Shown: in pieces, positions 1 to 8,265 of the stretch
How the letters are laid out: the number at the start of each line of letters is the position of its first letter
Position numbering within the stretch: position 1 is the stretch's first letter
Assembly (NCBI RefSeq): GCF_049801055.1
Contig: NZ_JBNAGF010000002.1
Location: forward strand, 248,001 to 312,000
Reading direction: 5' to 3'
Origin: JBNAGF01 sp049801055
GTDB taxonomy: Bacteria; Pseudomonadota; Alphaproteobacteria; Rhodobacterales; Rhodobacteraceae
Length of the DNA: 64,000 bases
Position numbers and translations under genes: made by a program
The notes under the pieces: generated by a model
Told to the model about the DNA's origin: nothing
Database searches by the model: none
What the model saw: only the letters and a program-made list of their open reading frames with translations

Positions 1-2
1 GC

Positions 3-848
3 GATCCGGTGCTTGCCGGAGGGGCTCTGGACGGTTTGCAGGTGGCGGTGTCCGCAATTCTTGCGGGTGTGCTTGAACTTGCAGAGGGAGACCAATTGCA
101 GCTGATCACGCAGGCCGAGGACCGTCCCCGTCAGCTGGTTCTGGACGTTGAACTGGTCAAGGTTCTGCCGGAACACGCTGTTGCGGGGCGAGCGGTTCTG
201 GCACCCTTCGCACTGCTCGACCTCGTCGAAGCCTTTTATGACGCCTACAGCTTGCCGGACTACGGCATCCAAGGATCCCGTGATCTGGCGGAGCGGGCGC
301 CGGCTTACGCCGGAGTTCGACTATTTGCACGCGAACTGAAAGACGTCGCGCCATTGCAGTCCCGGGTCGAAGCGGTTCTGGGCGTCGCCGCGACGTCGCA
401 GGCACGGGACGTAGAAGCCTTGTTGGGGCTTGGTCGCAAACTGGATCTGGCCCTTGGTTTCACGGCCGCTCTGGCTGCAATCGGGTTGGGGGCGGCGCTG
501 AGTCTCGGCTTCTGGTCCGATGTCATGCGAAAACGGATGGTGCTGGCCTGTATCGCACTGGTCGGTGTCCCGGGGCGGAAACTTGCGTTCTTTCCAGTTG
601 TGCAGGCTCTTGTGACGGCGACCGCCGGGTTGGTGGTGTCCTTCGGTCTCTACCTCTTGGCAGGACGGGCCGCTGCCCGGCTGTTCGGGGACGGTTTGCC
701 GGATGGAGCACCCTTGACGGTGATCCCGCCGGGGCAGGGCGCTTTGATCTGCCTTTGTGTTCTGGCGCTGGCATTGGGATCGGCGATGCTGGCGGCCTGG
801 CGGGCATTGCATCTGGACCCGGCATCAGTTCTGCGCGAGGTGACGTGA
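3..848 (+). CDS. ABC transporter permease, FtsX/MacB-like, 5' part missing
   Basis: The reading frame is already open at the left edge, so only the last 281 residues are present. The C-terminal third has three hydrophobic segments (about residues 140-165, 195-225 and 245-270) and ends in the W-R-A-x-x-x-D-P-A-x-x-L-R tail typical of FtsX/MacB-type permeases of lipoprotein or antimicrobial-peptide ABC exporters. The periplasmic loop lies before these segments. The stop overlaps the start of the next gene (ATGA), so the two are probably translated together. The matching ATPase should be to the left of the window. The family call is from the tail motif and membrane layout; the substrate is unknown. 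Confidence 0.7.
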   Translation, partial: DPVLAGGALDGLQVAVSAILAGVLELAEGDQLQLITQAEDRPRQLVLDVELVKVLPEHAVAGRAVLAPFALLDLVEAFYDAYSLPDYGIQGSRDLAERAPAYAGVRLFARELKDVAPLQSRVEAVLGVAATSQARDVEALLGLGRKLDLALGFTAALAAIGLGAALSLGFWSDVMRKRMVLACIALVGVPGRKLAFFPVVQALVTATAGLVVSFGLYLLAGRAAARLFGDGLPDGAPLTVIPPGQGALICLCVLALALGSAMLAAWRALHLDPASVLREVT

Positions 849-2407
849 TGCGGCTGCTCGCCATTCTCGGAATCCTCTGGGCCGGGCCGGCAGCGGCTCA
901 GGACCCTTGGCCGGTCGATTTGACCGATCCCGGTGCCGAGATCAGCCCGTCAGATCTTGTGCTTCCCATGCCATGCGGTGCGGCAATGGCCTTCCAGAAA
1001 GTCGAGGTGCCACCGGAAGGGGAAGGTCCCTTGGCTGACCGGCGTTTGCGGTTGGGGCAGTCACTGGATCAAACCGGCTATTCTGACTACCTGCGATCTT
1101 CATTTCTCAGGGGGGCATTCGGTCAGGGCGAGACATCGCATTTCTATATCGCGCGCTACGAGTTGACACAGGGCCAGTATCGCGCCTTGGGCGGTGATTG
1201 CACAACACCGACCCGCGCTGACCGGCTGGCCAAAGGCGGGTTGAGTTGGCACGAGGCGGTTGAAGTTGCGCGCATCTATACGCAATGGCTGCTCGCCAAT
1301 GCGCCGGATCAGGTTCCGGCAGCCGGGGATCAGCGAGGGTTCCTGCGACTACCGACTGAACCGGAATGGGAGTTTGCGACCCGCGGCGGGGCCCGAGTTG
1401 ATGGCACACGGTTTCCCAACCTGACGTTCTTTTCTCAGGGTGAGATGCGCGACTATGCGTGGCATCAGGCGCCCGGCTCGGCGCGGGGCAAGCTTGGCCC
1501 GGTCGGGCTGCGGCAGCCGAATCCGCTGGGACTCTATGATGTCTATGGAAATGCCGAAGAACTGGTGCTGGAACCCTACCGGATGAATGCACTGGGCCGG
1601 CTGCACGGACAGACCGGCGGTGTGGTGACGCGCGGCGGATCTGTGCTGTCCACTGCGGACCAGATCTATAGCGCCCAACGCACGGAATACCCGCCCTATG
1701 ACCGGCGGACCGGTGCTCCGCTGGCGGCTGCCACCTTTGGACTGCGACTGGTGATCAGCGCGCCGGTTTTCACTTCGGACGCCATGTTGCGGCAGGTTCA
1801 GGAGGAGTGGCAGGCGCTGGCAACAGTTCCTGCTGTTGCGTCAGGCGAGGCAGACGACCCCGAAGCGCAACTGGCCGGGCTGATTGCGGCGGAAACCGAC
1901 CCACGACGTCAGTCTGCGCTGGAGGCCCTGCTGCTGGATCTGCGCCGAAGCCGTGACGACAGCCGCTTGGCTCGAAGCCAGTCGGCCCGCGCCACCCTGC
2001 TGGCTGGCGGTGTGTTTGTGGGAACGATCAACGAAACAGCCGAGAGGATTACAGACAAGGCTTCGACGCTCAGGATGCTGGCCGACCTGCACCGAACCGG
2101 ACCGCAAAGCGACATCTTCGCCCGGCAGGTCAGGGCGCATGTGCGCCAGCTCGAGGCATTGCGTCTGGCGCAGGACACTTATCTTCTGTCTTTCAGAACA
2201 GCGCTGGACAGTCTCGCCGGAGCCCCCGGCGACAAGCTGCCGACCGATCTGCTGGAAACTGCCTACAGAGTTCTGCGCGAAGAGTTGGACCTGTCCGGCC
2301 AGATCGGCCTGCGGGACGACGTTGCCCGGTTTCGAAACGACCTCGTAAGGTATGCAGAGACCCCGGATATGGGGCCAGAGCGCCTGCTGGAACTGGCTTT
2401 GGATTGA
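848..2407 (+). CDS. Formylglycine-generating-enzyme-like (SUMF1) domain protein, exported
   Basis: 519 residues with a Sec signal peptide (MRLLAILGILWAGPAAAQ). Residues about 95-310 carry the FGE-sulfatase fold landmarks: F-Y-I-A-R-Y-E-L-T-Q-G-Q-Y near the start of the domain, R-L-P-T-E-P-E-W-E-F-A-T-R-G-G in the middle, then N-P-L-G-L-Y-D-V-Y-G-N-A-E-E and a T-R-G-G-S strand. The last 190 residues are a helical, arginine- and leucine-rich extension that is not part of the FGE fold. I see no evidence that it makes formylglycine, and many members are non-catalytic or act on other substrates. It overlaps the upstream ABC permease gene by one base pair of ATGA, which suggests a joint envelope role. 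Confidence 0.8.
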   Translation: MRLLAILGILWAGPAAAQDPWPVDLTDPGAEISPSDLVLPMPCGAAMAFQKVEVPPEGEGPLADRRLRLGQSLDQTGYSDYLRSSFLRGAFGQGETSHFYIARYELTQGQYRALGGDCTTPTRADRLAKGGLSWHEAVEVARIYTQWLLANAPDQVPAAGDQRGFLRLPTEPEWEFATRGGARVDGTRFPNLTFFSQGEMRDYAWHQAPGSARGKLGPVGLRQPNPLGLYDVYGNAEELVLEPYRMNALGRLHGQTGGVVTRGGSVLSTADQIYSAQRTEYPPYDRRTGAPLAAATFGLRLVISAPVFTSDAMLRQVQEEWQALATVPAVASGEADDPEAQLAGLIAAETDPRRQSALEALLLDLRRSRDDSRLARSQSARATLLAGGVFVGTINETAERITDKASTLRMLADLHRTGPQSDIFARQVRAHVRQLEALRLAQDTYLLSFRTALDSLAGAPGDKLPTDLLETAYRVLREELDLSGQIGLRDDVARFRNDLVRYAETPDMGPERLLELALD

Positions 2408-2658
2408 GATTGAGACGGAGCATCTGGCAGATCGCGCGTGACCGAATATGGGTTTGATTGTCGCCTTCGCGGAAACAACTCATGAAACCGGCGTTCACAA
2501 TCCGGTTCCTGTCGCTTCTTTGCCGGGACCTGTGCTTGACAAAGGGGCAGGCGTTTGATGGGCTAGAGGGGTGAAATGTTTGAAGTGATAGAATGCCGGG
2601 GCTCCGCTCTTCGAGATCAGGAGAGGCCCGGGAGCTCCCCCCTCAAGAGGTTAGTATC

Positions 2659-3915
2659 ATGTTCGCTCGCAAAATCTGTGCCACGCTTGTGGCATCCAGC
2701 CTGATCCTGATTCCCGCCGAACGGGTCAGGGCCGACGAAGCCGCTGCCCTGATCGGCGGAGCGCTTCTGGGTGGGATCATCATCAACGAAGTCCATAAGA
2801 ATAAGCAGCGCCAGCAACAGCAGAGGCGCACGACAACAACCCGTTCAACCCGCCCGTCGATCTCTTCCGCCCAGCGGCAACAGAACCGGCAGGTGCAGTC
2901 GGCGTTGAACTATTTCAACTACAACGTGGGCGCAGTTGATGGCTCGCTCGGCCGCAAGAGCCGGGCAGGGATCTCTCGTTATCAGGCTGACATGGGATAC
3001 ACGATTGACGGGTATCTGGACGATCACGAACGCAACTTCCTGCTGGGTAGCCACCAGCGGGCGCTGGCCTCGGCCCATGTGGCACCCTATAATCAGATCC
3101 TCGCCAGCCAGGGGCAAGCGGGTTTGCTGCGCACCTATCGCAACGAGCAGCTGGGTATTCCGACACCACAGACCCAGACTCAACCGCAGGTCCAGCAGGC
3201 GACCGTAAAGCAGCCCGAACCGGTCAACACCAAGACCGCCACCGGGGCGCTCCCGGATTTCACTTTTGGCCAGGTCGCCCGTTCAGCCAACGAGCATTGC
3301 AACGAAATCAACGTTCTGACGGCCGCTAATGGCGGCGCGACCACCGCAGGCCGGGTGAATGACCCCGAATTTGCGCTGAACGAGCAGTTCTGCCTCGCAC
3401 GCACGCACGCAATGGCGGAAAGCTCCCGCATCGAAGCGACCATTCCGAACATGACGGCGGATCAGGTTGTGGCTCAGTGCAAAGGGTTGGCGCAGGCTGT
3501 TGCCCCGCAGATGCAGGATTTGGCAACTGCGCAGCCCACGGATGTGACGGCACGCACCGAAGCATTCCTGCGCAATTCCGGTCGACCGATGGATCAGCTC
3601 GTGTCCGGTGGCAAGGTGTGCCTCGGGATCGGGTATCGTACCGATGATGCGCAGATGGCGCTGGCGTCGGGCGTGCTTTTGGCTTCGGCCGGCCAGCCGG
3701 GCTACGGCGAGATCGTCAGCCACCACCTGCGCGAAGGTTTCGGTGCCGCGCGCGCCGCCCCGCAGGTGACAGGCGCATGGATGCAGATGGCGATCACATC
3801 GGCCCCAAACAACCCGCGGGTGCTGGGCCAGTCACCGGATCGACTTGCTGTTCTGGCCACCGCTCAGAATGCCGGCGGCGCTCTGCCGAGCTTCCCGACG
3901 GCCTCTGGGAACTGA
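2659..3915 (+). CDS. Exported peptidoglycan-binding domain protein
   Basis: 418 residues. The N-terminus has a signal peptide (MFARKICATLVASSLILIP) followed by a glycine-rich hydrophobic hairpin (A-L-I-G-G-A-L-L-G-G-I-I-I). A Q/R-rich linker leads to a PG_binding_1 domain at about residues 75-135 (V-Q-S-A-L-N-Y-F-N-Y-N-V-G-x-x-D-G-S-L-G). A Q/P/T linker follows, then a C-terminal domain of about 200 residues with several cysteines that I do not recognise. The ATG at 2659 was chosen because AAGAGG stands eight bases upstream and because the signal peptide starts there. It probably acts in the periplasm at the cell wall; its enzymatic role, if any, is unknown. Confidence 0.75.
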   Translation: MFARKICATLVASSLILIPAERVRADEAAALIGGALLGGIIINEVHKNKQRQQQQRRTTTTRSTRPSISSAQRQQNRQVQSALNYFNYNVGAVDGSLGRKSRAGISRYQADMGYTIDGYLDDHERNFLLGSHQRALASAHVAPYNQILASQGQAGLLRTYRNEQLGIPTPQTQTQPQVQQATVKQPEPVNTKTATGALPDFTFGQVARSANEHCNEINVLTAANGGATTAGRVNDPEFALNEQFCLARTHAMAESSRIEATIPNMTADQVVAQCKGLAQAVAPQMQDLATAQPTDVTARTEAFLRNSGRPMDQLVSGGKVCLGIGYRTDDAQMALASGVLLASAGQPGYGEIVSHHLREGFGAARAAPQVTGAWMQMAITSAPNNPRVLGQSPDRLAVLATAQNAGGALPSFPTASGN

Positions 3916-4035
3916 CCGGATTCGTCCGTTCTCCGAACGGAAAACGGGCGAAAAAACCGCTTGCACAGAACCGCGAAACAGAGCATGTATGCCCAACCTT
4001 TCGCGCCCCCGTGGGTGCGATAGCACACCACGTGA

Positions 4036-4109
4036 GGCGAGTTGGCGGAGTGGTGACGCAGCGGATTGCAAATCCGTGTACACCGGTTCGATTCCGGTAC
4101 TCGCCTCCA
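4036..4109 (+). tRNA. tRNA-Cys (GCA)
   Basis: A 74-nt cloverleaf with the CCA encoded. The acceptor arms are GGCGAGT and ACTCGCC, the anticodon loop is TTGCAAA with anticodon GCA, and the T arm reads CCGGTTCGATTCCGG. Its 3' part is the attachment site of the integrated element to the right, which has restored an intact tRNA at this side. Confidence 0.97.
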
Positions 4110-4110
4110 A
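4065..4110 (+). repeat. attL: 46-bp direct repeat of tRNA-Cys 3' half
   Basis: Identical over 46 bp to 17606-17651. It begins inside the anticodon stem-loop (ATTGCAAATCC) and runs through the encoded CCA plus one base. It is the integrase crossover region as seen from the left. Confidence 0.95.
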
Positions 4111-4143
4111 ATCTTTCAAAGACTTAGCAGATCTCACGGGTCC

Positions 4144-4168
4144 AAACTGGGGGCCAACTGGGGGCCGC
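4144..4168 (+). repeat. Left copy of the GGGGGCC end repeat
   Basis: Two tandem units of ACTGGGGGCC(A/G), 11 bp apart. The whole 25-bp block recurs exactly, in the same orientation, at 17501-17525 near the other end of the element, where a third unit is present. Its position just inside attL fits an arm-type integrase or excisionase binding site; this is an inference. Confidence 0.8.
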
Positions 4169-4233
4169 AGCTTTTTGCACACGGATTCTCAGCAACAATG
4201 ACACCACCACACGAACCGGTTAATGTGTCTTAC

Positions 4234-4545
4234 CTAAACAAGGGAAGGGCCGGAATATGCGTCACAATCCAGAAGGACTTGGTTCAGTATTCGCGGATTG
4301 GCTCCGCGCCGCCGCATCTGATCCAACAGCACCAGACGATGCCGCCACAGGATGGATCGAACCATATCCGCGCCAGTTAGAACCGACGCCCACACCCGAT
4401 CATCAATCACCCGTTCAGGACCGACCCAAGCGGTCACATGAAGCCATTCGTCATCGATCCAAACTACACTGATCGAAACACAGGGCAGGGGTTCCAAGGC
4501 TTCGGACAGTTCGTGTTCGAGATATTTGCCAATGTCATCGAACAT
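4234..4545 (-). CDS. Hypothetical protein, last gene of the capsid operon
   Basis: 103 residues, acidic N-terminus (MFDDIGKYLEHELSEALEPL) then a beta-rich stretch and a basic C-terminal half (R-R-R-G-A-N-P-R). I do not recognise a family. It overlaps the 3' end of the 55-codon gene upstream and closes the leftward operon that contains the capsid gene, so a role in virion assembly or packaging is possible but unproven. Its position and the absence of a competing frame support it as real. Confidence 0.6.
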   Translation of the reverse strand: MFDDIGKYLEHELSEALEPLPCVSISVVWIDDEWLHVTAWVGPERVIDDRVWASVLTGADMVRSILWRHRLVLLDQMRRRGANPRILNQVLLDCDAYSGPSLV

Positions 4546-4702
4546 CGCGCACCGCTTTCACCGCCTCGGGCAAAATCTTGTCGACTTTTTCCAGTTCCTC
4601 GGGCCGCAGGGATCGACCCACCATCAGCGATAGTTTGGCGATCAGCGCGGCCCGTATCTGGTCGGGTTCAGGCTTGCGGGGCATTGTCTGGTCCAGTGGC
4701 AT
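4535..4702 (-). CDS. Small hypothetical protein (55 aa)
   Basis: A short frame starting MPLDQTMPRKPEPDQIRAAL and ending KAVRDVR. It is charged and predicted helical. Its stop lies 11 bases inside the next gene, and its start lies inside the end of the previous one, so it bridges two genes in the same chained arrangement as the rest of the operon. A second in-frame ATG (codon 7) could be the true start. Function unknown. Confidence 0.55.
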   Translation of the reverse strand: MPLDQTMPRKPEPDQIRAALIAKLSLMVGRSLRPEELEKVDKILPEAVKAVRDVR

Positions 4703-4871
4703 TGCGGGACTCCTTCCATGCTATCTCGCGCCGTAGCGCAGCGGCGGCCTTGGTCAGACCTGATGTTTCAGCCACGACCAGCCGGGTGCGCAGAACGTCC
4801 AACGCCGGGCAGGATGGGCCGCGAAAGGGCTTGCCACCGAAACGAATGGTTGCGTCCTGCTCCGGTGTCAC
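4668..4871 (-). CDS. Small hypothetical protein (67 aa)
   Basis: 67 residues (MTPEQDATIRFGGKPFRGPS...). The middle is rich in alanine, leucine and arginine and looks helical. The start overlaps the stop of the upstream gene by ATGA at 4868-4871. No family recognised. It sits two genes downstream of the major capsid gene, where head-completion or decoration proteins are common in phages, but nothing in the sequence shows this. Confidence 0.55.
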   Translation of the reverse strand: MTPEQDATIRFGGKPFRGPSCPALDVLRTRLVVAETSGLTKAAAALRREIAWKESRNATGPDNAPQA

Positions 4872-5122
4872 GCCACGGACTCCCCCATGTATGACCGGGC
4901 CGCGACACGATCATCGGTGCCGTTGGCAATCTGGACGTCTACCAGGTATTCAGGTTGAACGCCCATTTCGGCCAGTATCGCGCCGACCTCTGCCGGGGTT
5001 TCCACACAGGCGACGTGATGCCCGTCCCGGCAAATGTCGATCCGGCCTGACCTGTGATGTGTGACGCTTACCAAGAGACCGCCTCCACCAGTGCCGTCGA
5101 TCCGTTGCGCAGCATCCCCCAT
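4868..5122 (-). CDS. Small hypothetical protein downstream of capsid
   Basis: Up to 84 residues. The ATG at 5122 would overlap the capsid gene by 55 bp, so the true start may be an alternative codon close to the capsid stop at 5068 (the shared core begins VSVTHHRSGRIDICRDGHHV). It contains two cysteines in the first half and an acidic middle. The stop overlaps the next start (ATGA). Function unknown; position suggests a virion or head accessory protein. Confidence 0.5.
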   Translation of the reverse strand: MGDAAQRIDGTGGGGLLVSVTHHRSGRIDICRDGHHVACVETPAEVGAILAEMGVQPEYLVDVQIANGTDDRVAARSYMGESVA

Positions 5123-6438
5123 GTCACCGGGGCAACGTGGCGCATCACGATGGCGTAGGTCTGGAATGCTGATCTTACTTGCGACGGTGGGGTGGTTCCC
5201 GCCGCATCGGATACATGGATCGAACCACCCGAGTCGTTGATGGCGTTCGGATCGACCATGGTCGGTGCAACACCATCGTCATCCACCATCACGACCGTCG
5301 CCGCGTTCGAAAAGTCCACCAGAGGCGGCGCGATCCAGCTTGCGAAGTCGTCGCAATCGATGATCAGAACCTGATCAGTCGGGGCGTTTGCACTCACCAC
5401 CAGCGGGATACCGAACAATTCGCCCCGTTCGATTTCATCACGGAATAGAAACACACCCGCTTCCCTCATCAGCCGCAGCCGTAACACACGGGCAGGGTCC
5501 ATTATCAGGACGGGATCGCGCGGCGCGTTCACCGTAATAGCCGCGATCAACCAAGTCAGATCAGCAATCACGTTGTCCAGATCAGTGCCTAAACTGGTGC
5601 GTGTCTCTGCGCCGTTCCAAGGCGAGGCGGGTCTGATCGTTGGCAACAGGGCTGCGGTTCGGTCGGTCAAAACGCTGTCCAGCATTATCGCTGTATCATC
5701 GATCACCAGCCGTTCAACGAAATCCCGCATTTCAACAATGCTGGTCTGGTTCAGTTCTTCGGTAAAGCTGGACAAGACACCCGCTTTCATCCGGCTGAAC
5801 GTGACGCTGGAAAGGGTTGCGTCTTTGTGGGGCAGGGACGCGCCTTCAGCGGTGAAGCTATCCGCCATGCTCGGCGGGTTATCGGCAATCTCTGGCCGCT
5901 TCGGATAAGTGAAAGAATTGTTGCTTCCCATCGGGATTTTGCGACCGCGACGGGCGATTGCACCGAAGATCGACACGGGTTCCAAGCGGTCGATCATGCC
6001 GCCAGTATCGGAATCCACCAGTTCAGCAGCCCATCCCGCATATGTGGTGCGCCCGACCTGCGTTGCGGCTTTGCGATGGAATTCGAAATCATCACCGGGG
6101 CGCAACGCTTTCAACGTGTCGGCGGGGTCGGTCTGGTCGAAGCGTCGTTTCAGTTCGGCGGTAGTGGCATCAAAGGCGATGTCCACGCCCTTGGGCCGCT
6201 TCTGGTCACCTTTTGGCTTGGTCGGTTGCTTCAGGGTGGCTGACAGGCTGACAGGGCGTGCCAGTTGCTTTTCCAGAGCGTCAATGCGGCCCAGTAGGGC
6301 GGGAACCTGTTCCCGGACCTTGAAGGCGTCTTCGACCTCGGCCTGCATCTGGTCCCAAGCCTTCGCGGCAAGTGCCTGTTGCCGACCATCTTCGATGATC
6401 TTTTTGTTCTTGGCGTTCAGTTCGAAATCTTTGGGCAT
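5068..6438 (-). CDS. HK97-type phage major capsid protein
   Basis: 456 residues. The first 60 residues form a charged helical region (E-A/K-rich, like the delta/scaffold segment of HK97 capsids). The body carries the usual HK97 signatures: a G-A-I-A-R-R-G-R-K-I-P stretch, a hydrophilic E-loop region, T-L-S-S-V-T-F-S-R-M-K-A-G-V-L-S-S-F-T-E-E-L at about 215-240, a spine-helix-like segment, and the P-domain ending in S-A-F-Q-T-Y-A-I-V-M-R and V-T-W-G-M-L. The ATG at 6438 was chosen over one 27 codons upstream because it has GGAAGGGG at good distance and overlaps the previous stop. No protease gene is next to it, so maturation may need helper-phage functions or the N-terminus may stay uncleaved. 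Confidence 0.88.
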   Translation of the reverse strand: MPKDFELNAKNKKIIEDGRQQALAAKAWDQMQAEVEDAFKVREQVPALLGRIDALEKQLARPVSLSATLKQPTKPKGDQKRPKGVDIAFDATTAELKRRFDQTDPADTLKALRPGDDFEFHRKAATQVGRTTYAGWAAELVDSDTGGMIDRLEPVSIFGAIARRGRKIPMGSNNSFTYPKRPEIADNPPSMADSFTAEGASLPHKDATLSSVTFSRMKAGVLSSFTEELNQTSIVEMRDFVERLVIDDTAIMLDSVLTDRTAALLPTIRPASPWNGAETRTSLGTDLDNVIADLTWLIAAITVNAPRDPVLIMDPARVLRLRLMREAGVFLFRDEIERGELFGIPLVVSANAPTDQVLIIDCDDFASWIAPPLVDFSNAATVVMVDDDGVAPTMVDPNAINDSGGSIHVSDAAGTTPPSQVRSAFQTYAIVMRHVAPVTWGMLRNGSTALVEAVSW

Positions 6439-6671
6439 CAGAGAACCCCTTCCAGTTTGAGGATCGATCTTGCGGTTGTCGCCAGTCGTGGGTTCTGGTC
6501 GGCAAACTCGCGCAGCCACGCCTTGTATACGCGCCTGTGCGCCGCATCGGATTGTAGACGCGCCTCTGTGGTCGATGCGCCTTCGGCCAGCGCATCAGCG
6601 ATCAGCGTGGCGCGTGTCCGGGCGATCTGGCGGGGCAGGTCATGGCGCAGTTGATCACCGGTGATGTTCAT
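6438..6671 (-). CDS. Hypothetical protein upstream of capsid (77 aa)
   Basis: 77 residues, alanine- and arginine-rich and almost wholly helical (R-Q-I-A-R-T-R-A-T-L-I-A-D-A-L-A-E-G). It overlaps both neighbours by ATGA. A small helical protein immediately before a capsid gene could be a scaffold or a connector, but I recognise no family. Confidence 0.6.
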   Translation of the reverse strand: MNITGDQLRHDLPRQIARTRATLIADALAEGASTTEARLQSDAAHRRVYKAWLREFADQNPRLATTARSILKLEGVL

Positions 6672-7084
6672 CGTTTCATGTCCCTCTTATGCTGTGCGGC
6701 CATTGCTTCCAGTTCGTCCAGCGTAGGTGCAGGATCGTCGCCTGTAGCCTGTTCGACGGCTTTGCCGATGGCTTCGGTCACACGCTTCTGTTCGATCTGA
6801 AGGGCCGCTTCCAGTGACTTGATCCGGGTGTCCTGCGACTGCACGACAGCCATGATTTCGGTGATCGTTTTTTCCAGCGCCTTGCGGCGTTCGGTGCGCA
6901 CCTTCTTCACGATCAGGTCGATCAGACTGTTGACGTTCGGGCTGCCGGTCTTGGTCGCCGGATCGTAGTGCAAGCTATGCTGACCCGCATCACCACCACC
7001 GCCCGTGATCGGGCGGCCTTCATAATGCGGAACATCCGCCCGGTTGACAGACCCACCACCACGGAAGGGATTTGAAACGGTCAT
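6668..7084 (-). CDS. Hypothetical coiled-coil protein (138 aa)
   Basis: The ATG at 7084 (MTVSNPFRGGGSVNRADVP) is preferred because it overlaps the previous stop and has GAACCAACAC context, whereas the longer frame reads back into the upstream gene. Residues about 1-50 are glycine-rich and probably disordered; residues 55-135 are a long charged helix with heptad-like I/L/V spacing. This shape would suit a scaffolding protein, an inference from position before the capsid gene. Confidence 0.6.
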   Translation of the reverse strand: MTVSNPFRGGGSVNRADVPHYEGRPITGGGGDAGQHSLHYDPATKTGSPNVNSLIDLIVKKVRTERRKALEKTITEIMAVVQSQDTRIKSLEAALQIEQKRVTEAIGKAVEQATGDDPAPTLDELEAMAAQHKRDMKR

Positions 7085-7620
7085 GTGTTGGTTCCTCGGT
7101 TCGAATAGCTGGAAAGTCGCGCCGCTTCGGATCGGATCGAACGAAGGGCAGGATCGGACCGGTCGAAGCCCTTTTCGGCCAGCCCGGCGCACCACTGGCA
7201 ATGCAGGGCTAGGCTTCGGATTGCAGCGTCATGTTGATCAAGCCGTTCGGCGGCCCGTTCAGCGCCGGAACGGGCGCGGGTGGCCACAAGATCGGTCGCA
7301 GCGACCAGAGGATCCACATCAGCACCAAACCGGGCTGCCATGGCGCACAGGGTGGCCAGAGGATCGTCATCAGACGCGCCGGTCTTCAGGGCCATCGATG
7401 CGGCGTCGAATTTGTCGGCAAGGGCAAGGGTATCGGTCACCGCCTGTTCAGCATCGGCGCACTGTTGCGCGAACCGGGCGGTCAACCTCCTGCGTTTGGC
7501 AGACGCGCCTTTTTCGCGCCGTTCCTCGGCGCGGCTGGCATCGGTGATTTGGCTGCGGAAATATCCAAGACCTTTGATCAGGGCGCGGGTGGTCTGAAAT
7601 GCGGTCTTTGTCGTCGTCAT
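7081..7620 (-). CDS. Hypothetical helical protein (179 aa)
   Basis: 179 residues, nearly all alpha-helical, rich in A, R and D, with a C-x-x-C pair late in the protein (H-C-Q-W-C). No family recognised. It opens the second half of the virion-gene operon after a 99-bp gap. On the minus strand that gap holds a TTGACT box and a TATATG box, but 23 bp apart, which is too far for a standard promoter, so I do not call one. Confidence 0.6.
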   Translation of the reverse strand: MTTTKTAFQTTRALIKGLGYFRSQITDASRAEERREKGASAKRRRLTARFAQQCADAEQAVTDTLALADKFDAASMALKTGASDDDPLATLCAMAARFGADVDPLVAATDLVATRARSGAERAAERLDQHDAAIRSLALHCQWCAGLAEKGFDRSDPALRSIRSEAARLSSYSNRGTNT

Positions 7621-7719
7621 GTCTCGGTCCCATCAGGGTGGTTGTCGGTCGCATATAGCGTGACAGCGACCGCAATGACGAGTCAAGCAATTGTTTTTAC
7701 AGGAAAAAGTAATACATTT

Positions 7720-7968
7720 TCAGATCGCCCTACCAGGTAACCAACCGTTTTCAGATAAACGACAAATCGCGTCGAAGAAATCTTCCGGGTCTTCACCAAT
7801 CAACGCGACAATCATCTGCGCTTCGTTCGAAAACAGCCACGAACGCGCCGCTTCCCTGTATCTCTGGTAAGATGCGGCGCGGGATGTGGCATCGTCCAAC
7901 GCCCGGAGTAAGACGCTTTGCCAGAGTGCCGCGCATCTGGTGGCATCGATATGCTGATGACGGATCAA
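7720..7968 (-). CDS. Small hypothetical phage-type protein (82 aa)
   Basis: 82 residues with the pattern A-A-L-W-x-x-V-L-x-x-A-L-x-D-A followed by R-E-A-A-R-S-W-L-F-S-N-E and a C-terminal I-C-R-L-S-E. Small proteins with an alanine/tryptophan-rich start and a W-L-x-S centre are common in prophages of alphaproteobacteria, but I cannot name the family. The start overlaps the previous stop by ATGA. Confidence 0.55.
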   Translation of the reverse strand: MIRHQHIDATRCAALWQSVLLRALDDATSRAASYQRYREAARSWLFSNEAQMIVALIGEDPEDFFDAICRLSENGWLPGRAI

Positions 7969-8264
7969 AACAATGCGACCTTCACCGCTGCCGGGCCGGG
8001 TGGCTTGCCGGTGGCGAGTGCATCGCTGTTGATCCGGGCCAGCCGGGCAAGTCCCGCTTGCATCTTGGCGTCAGTATCAGCAGCGCCAAAACTTCCCATC
8101 ATGAGGCAATTGGTGGTTCGTTCCTTGCCCAGCGCCGCTTCCAGCCGGTCGAGAACCCAGCAGGCAAAAAGGATCCGCGTTCGGGGATCGGCTGGCCATG
8201 CGAGGGGACCACCACAGGCCAGTTGAATTTCGACTTCAGATATGTCGGAAGGAACGCCGGGCAT
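7965..8264 (-). CDS. Hypothetical protein between terS and structural genes
   Basis: 99 residues from the ATG at 8264 (MPGVPSDISEVEIQLACGGPL), which stands one base past the terS stop. A 45-codon longer version would overlap terS heavily and is unlikely. It has a W-P-A-D-P-R-T-R-I centre and a glycine/alanine-rich end. Function unknown. Confidence 0.55.
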   Translation of the reverse strand: MPGVPSDISEVEIQLACGGPLAWPADPRTRILFACWVLDRLEAALGKERTTNCLMMGSFGAADTDAKMQAGLARLARINSDALATGKPPGPAAVKVALF

Positions 8265-8265
8265 T

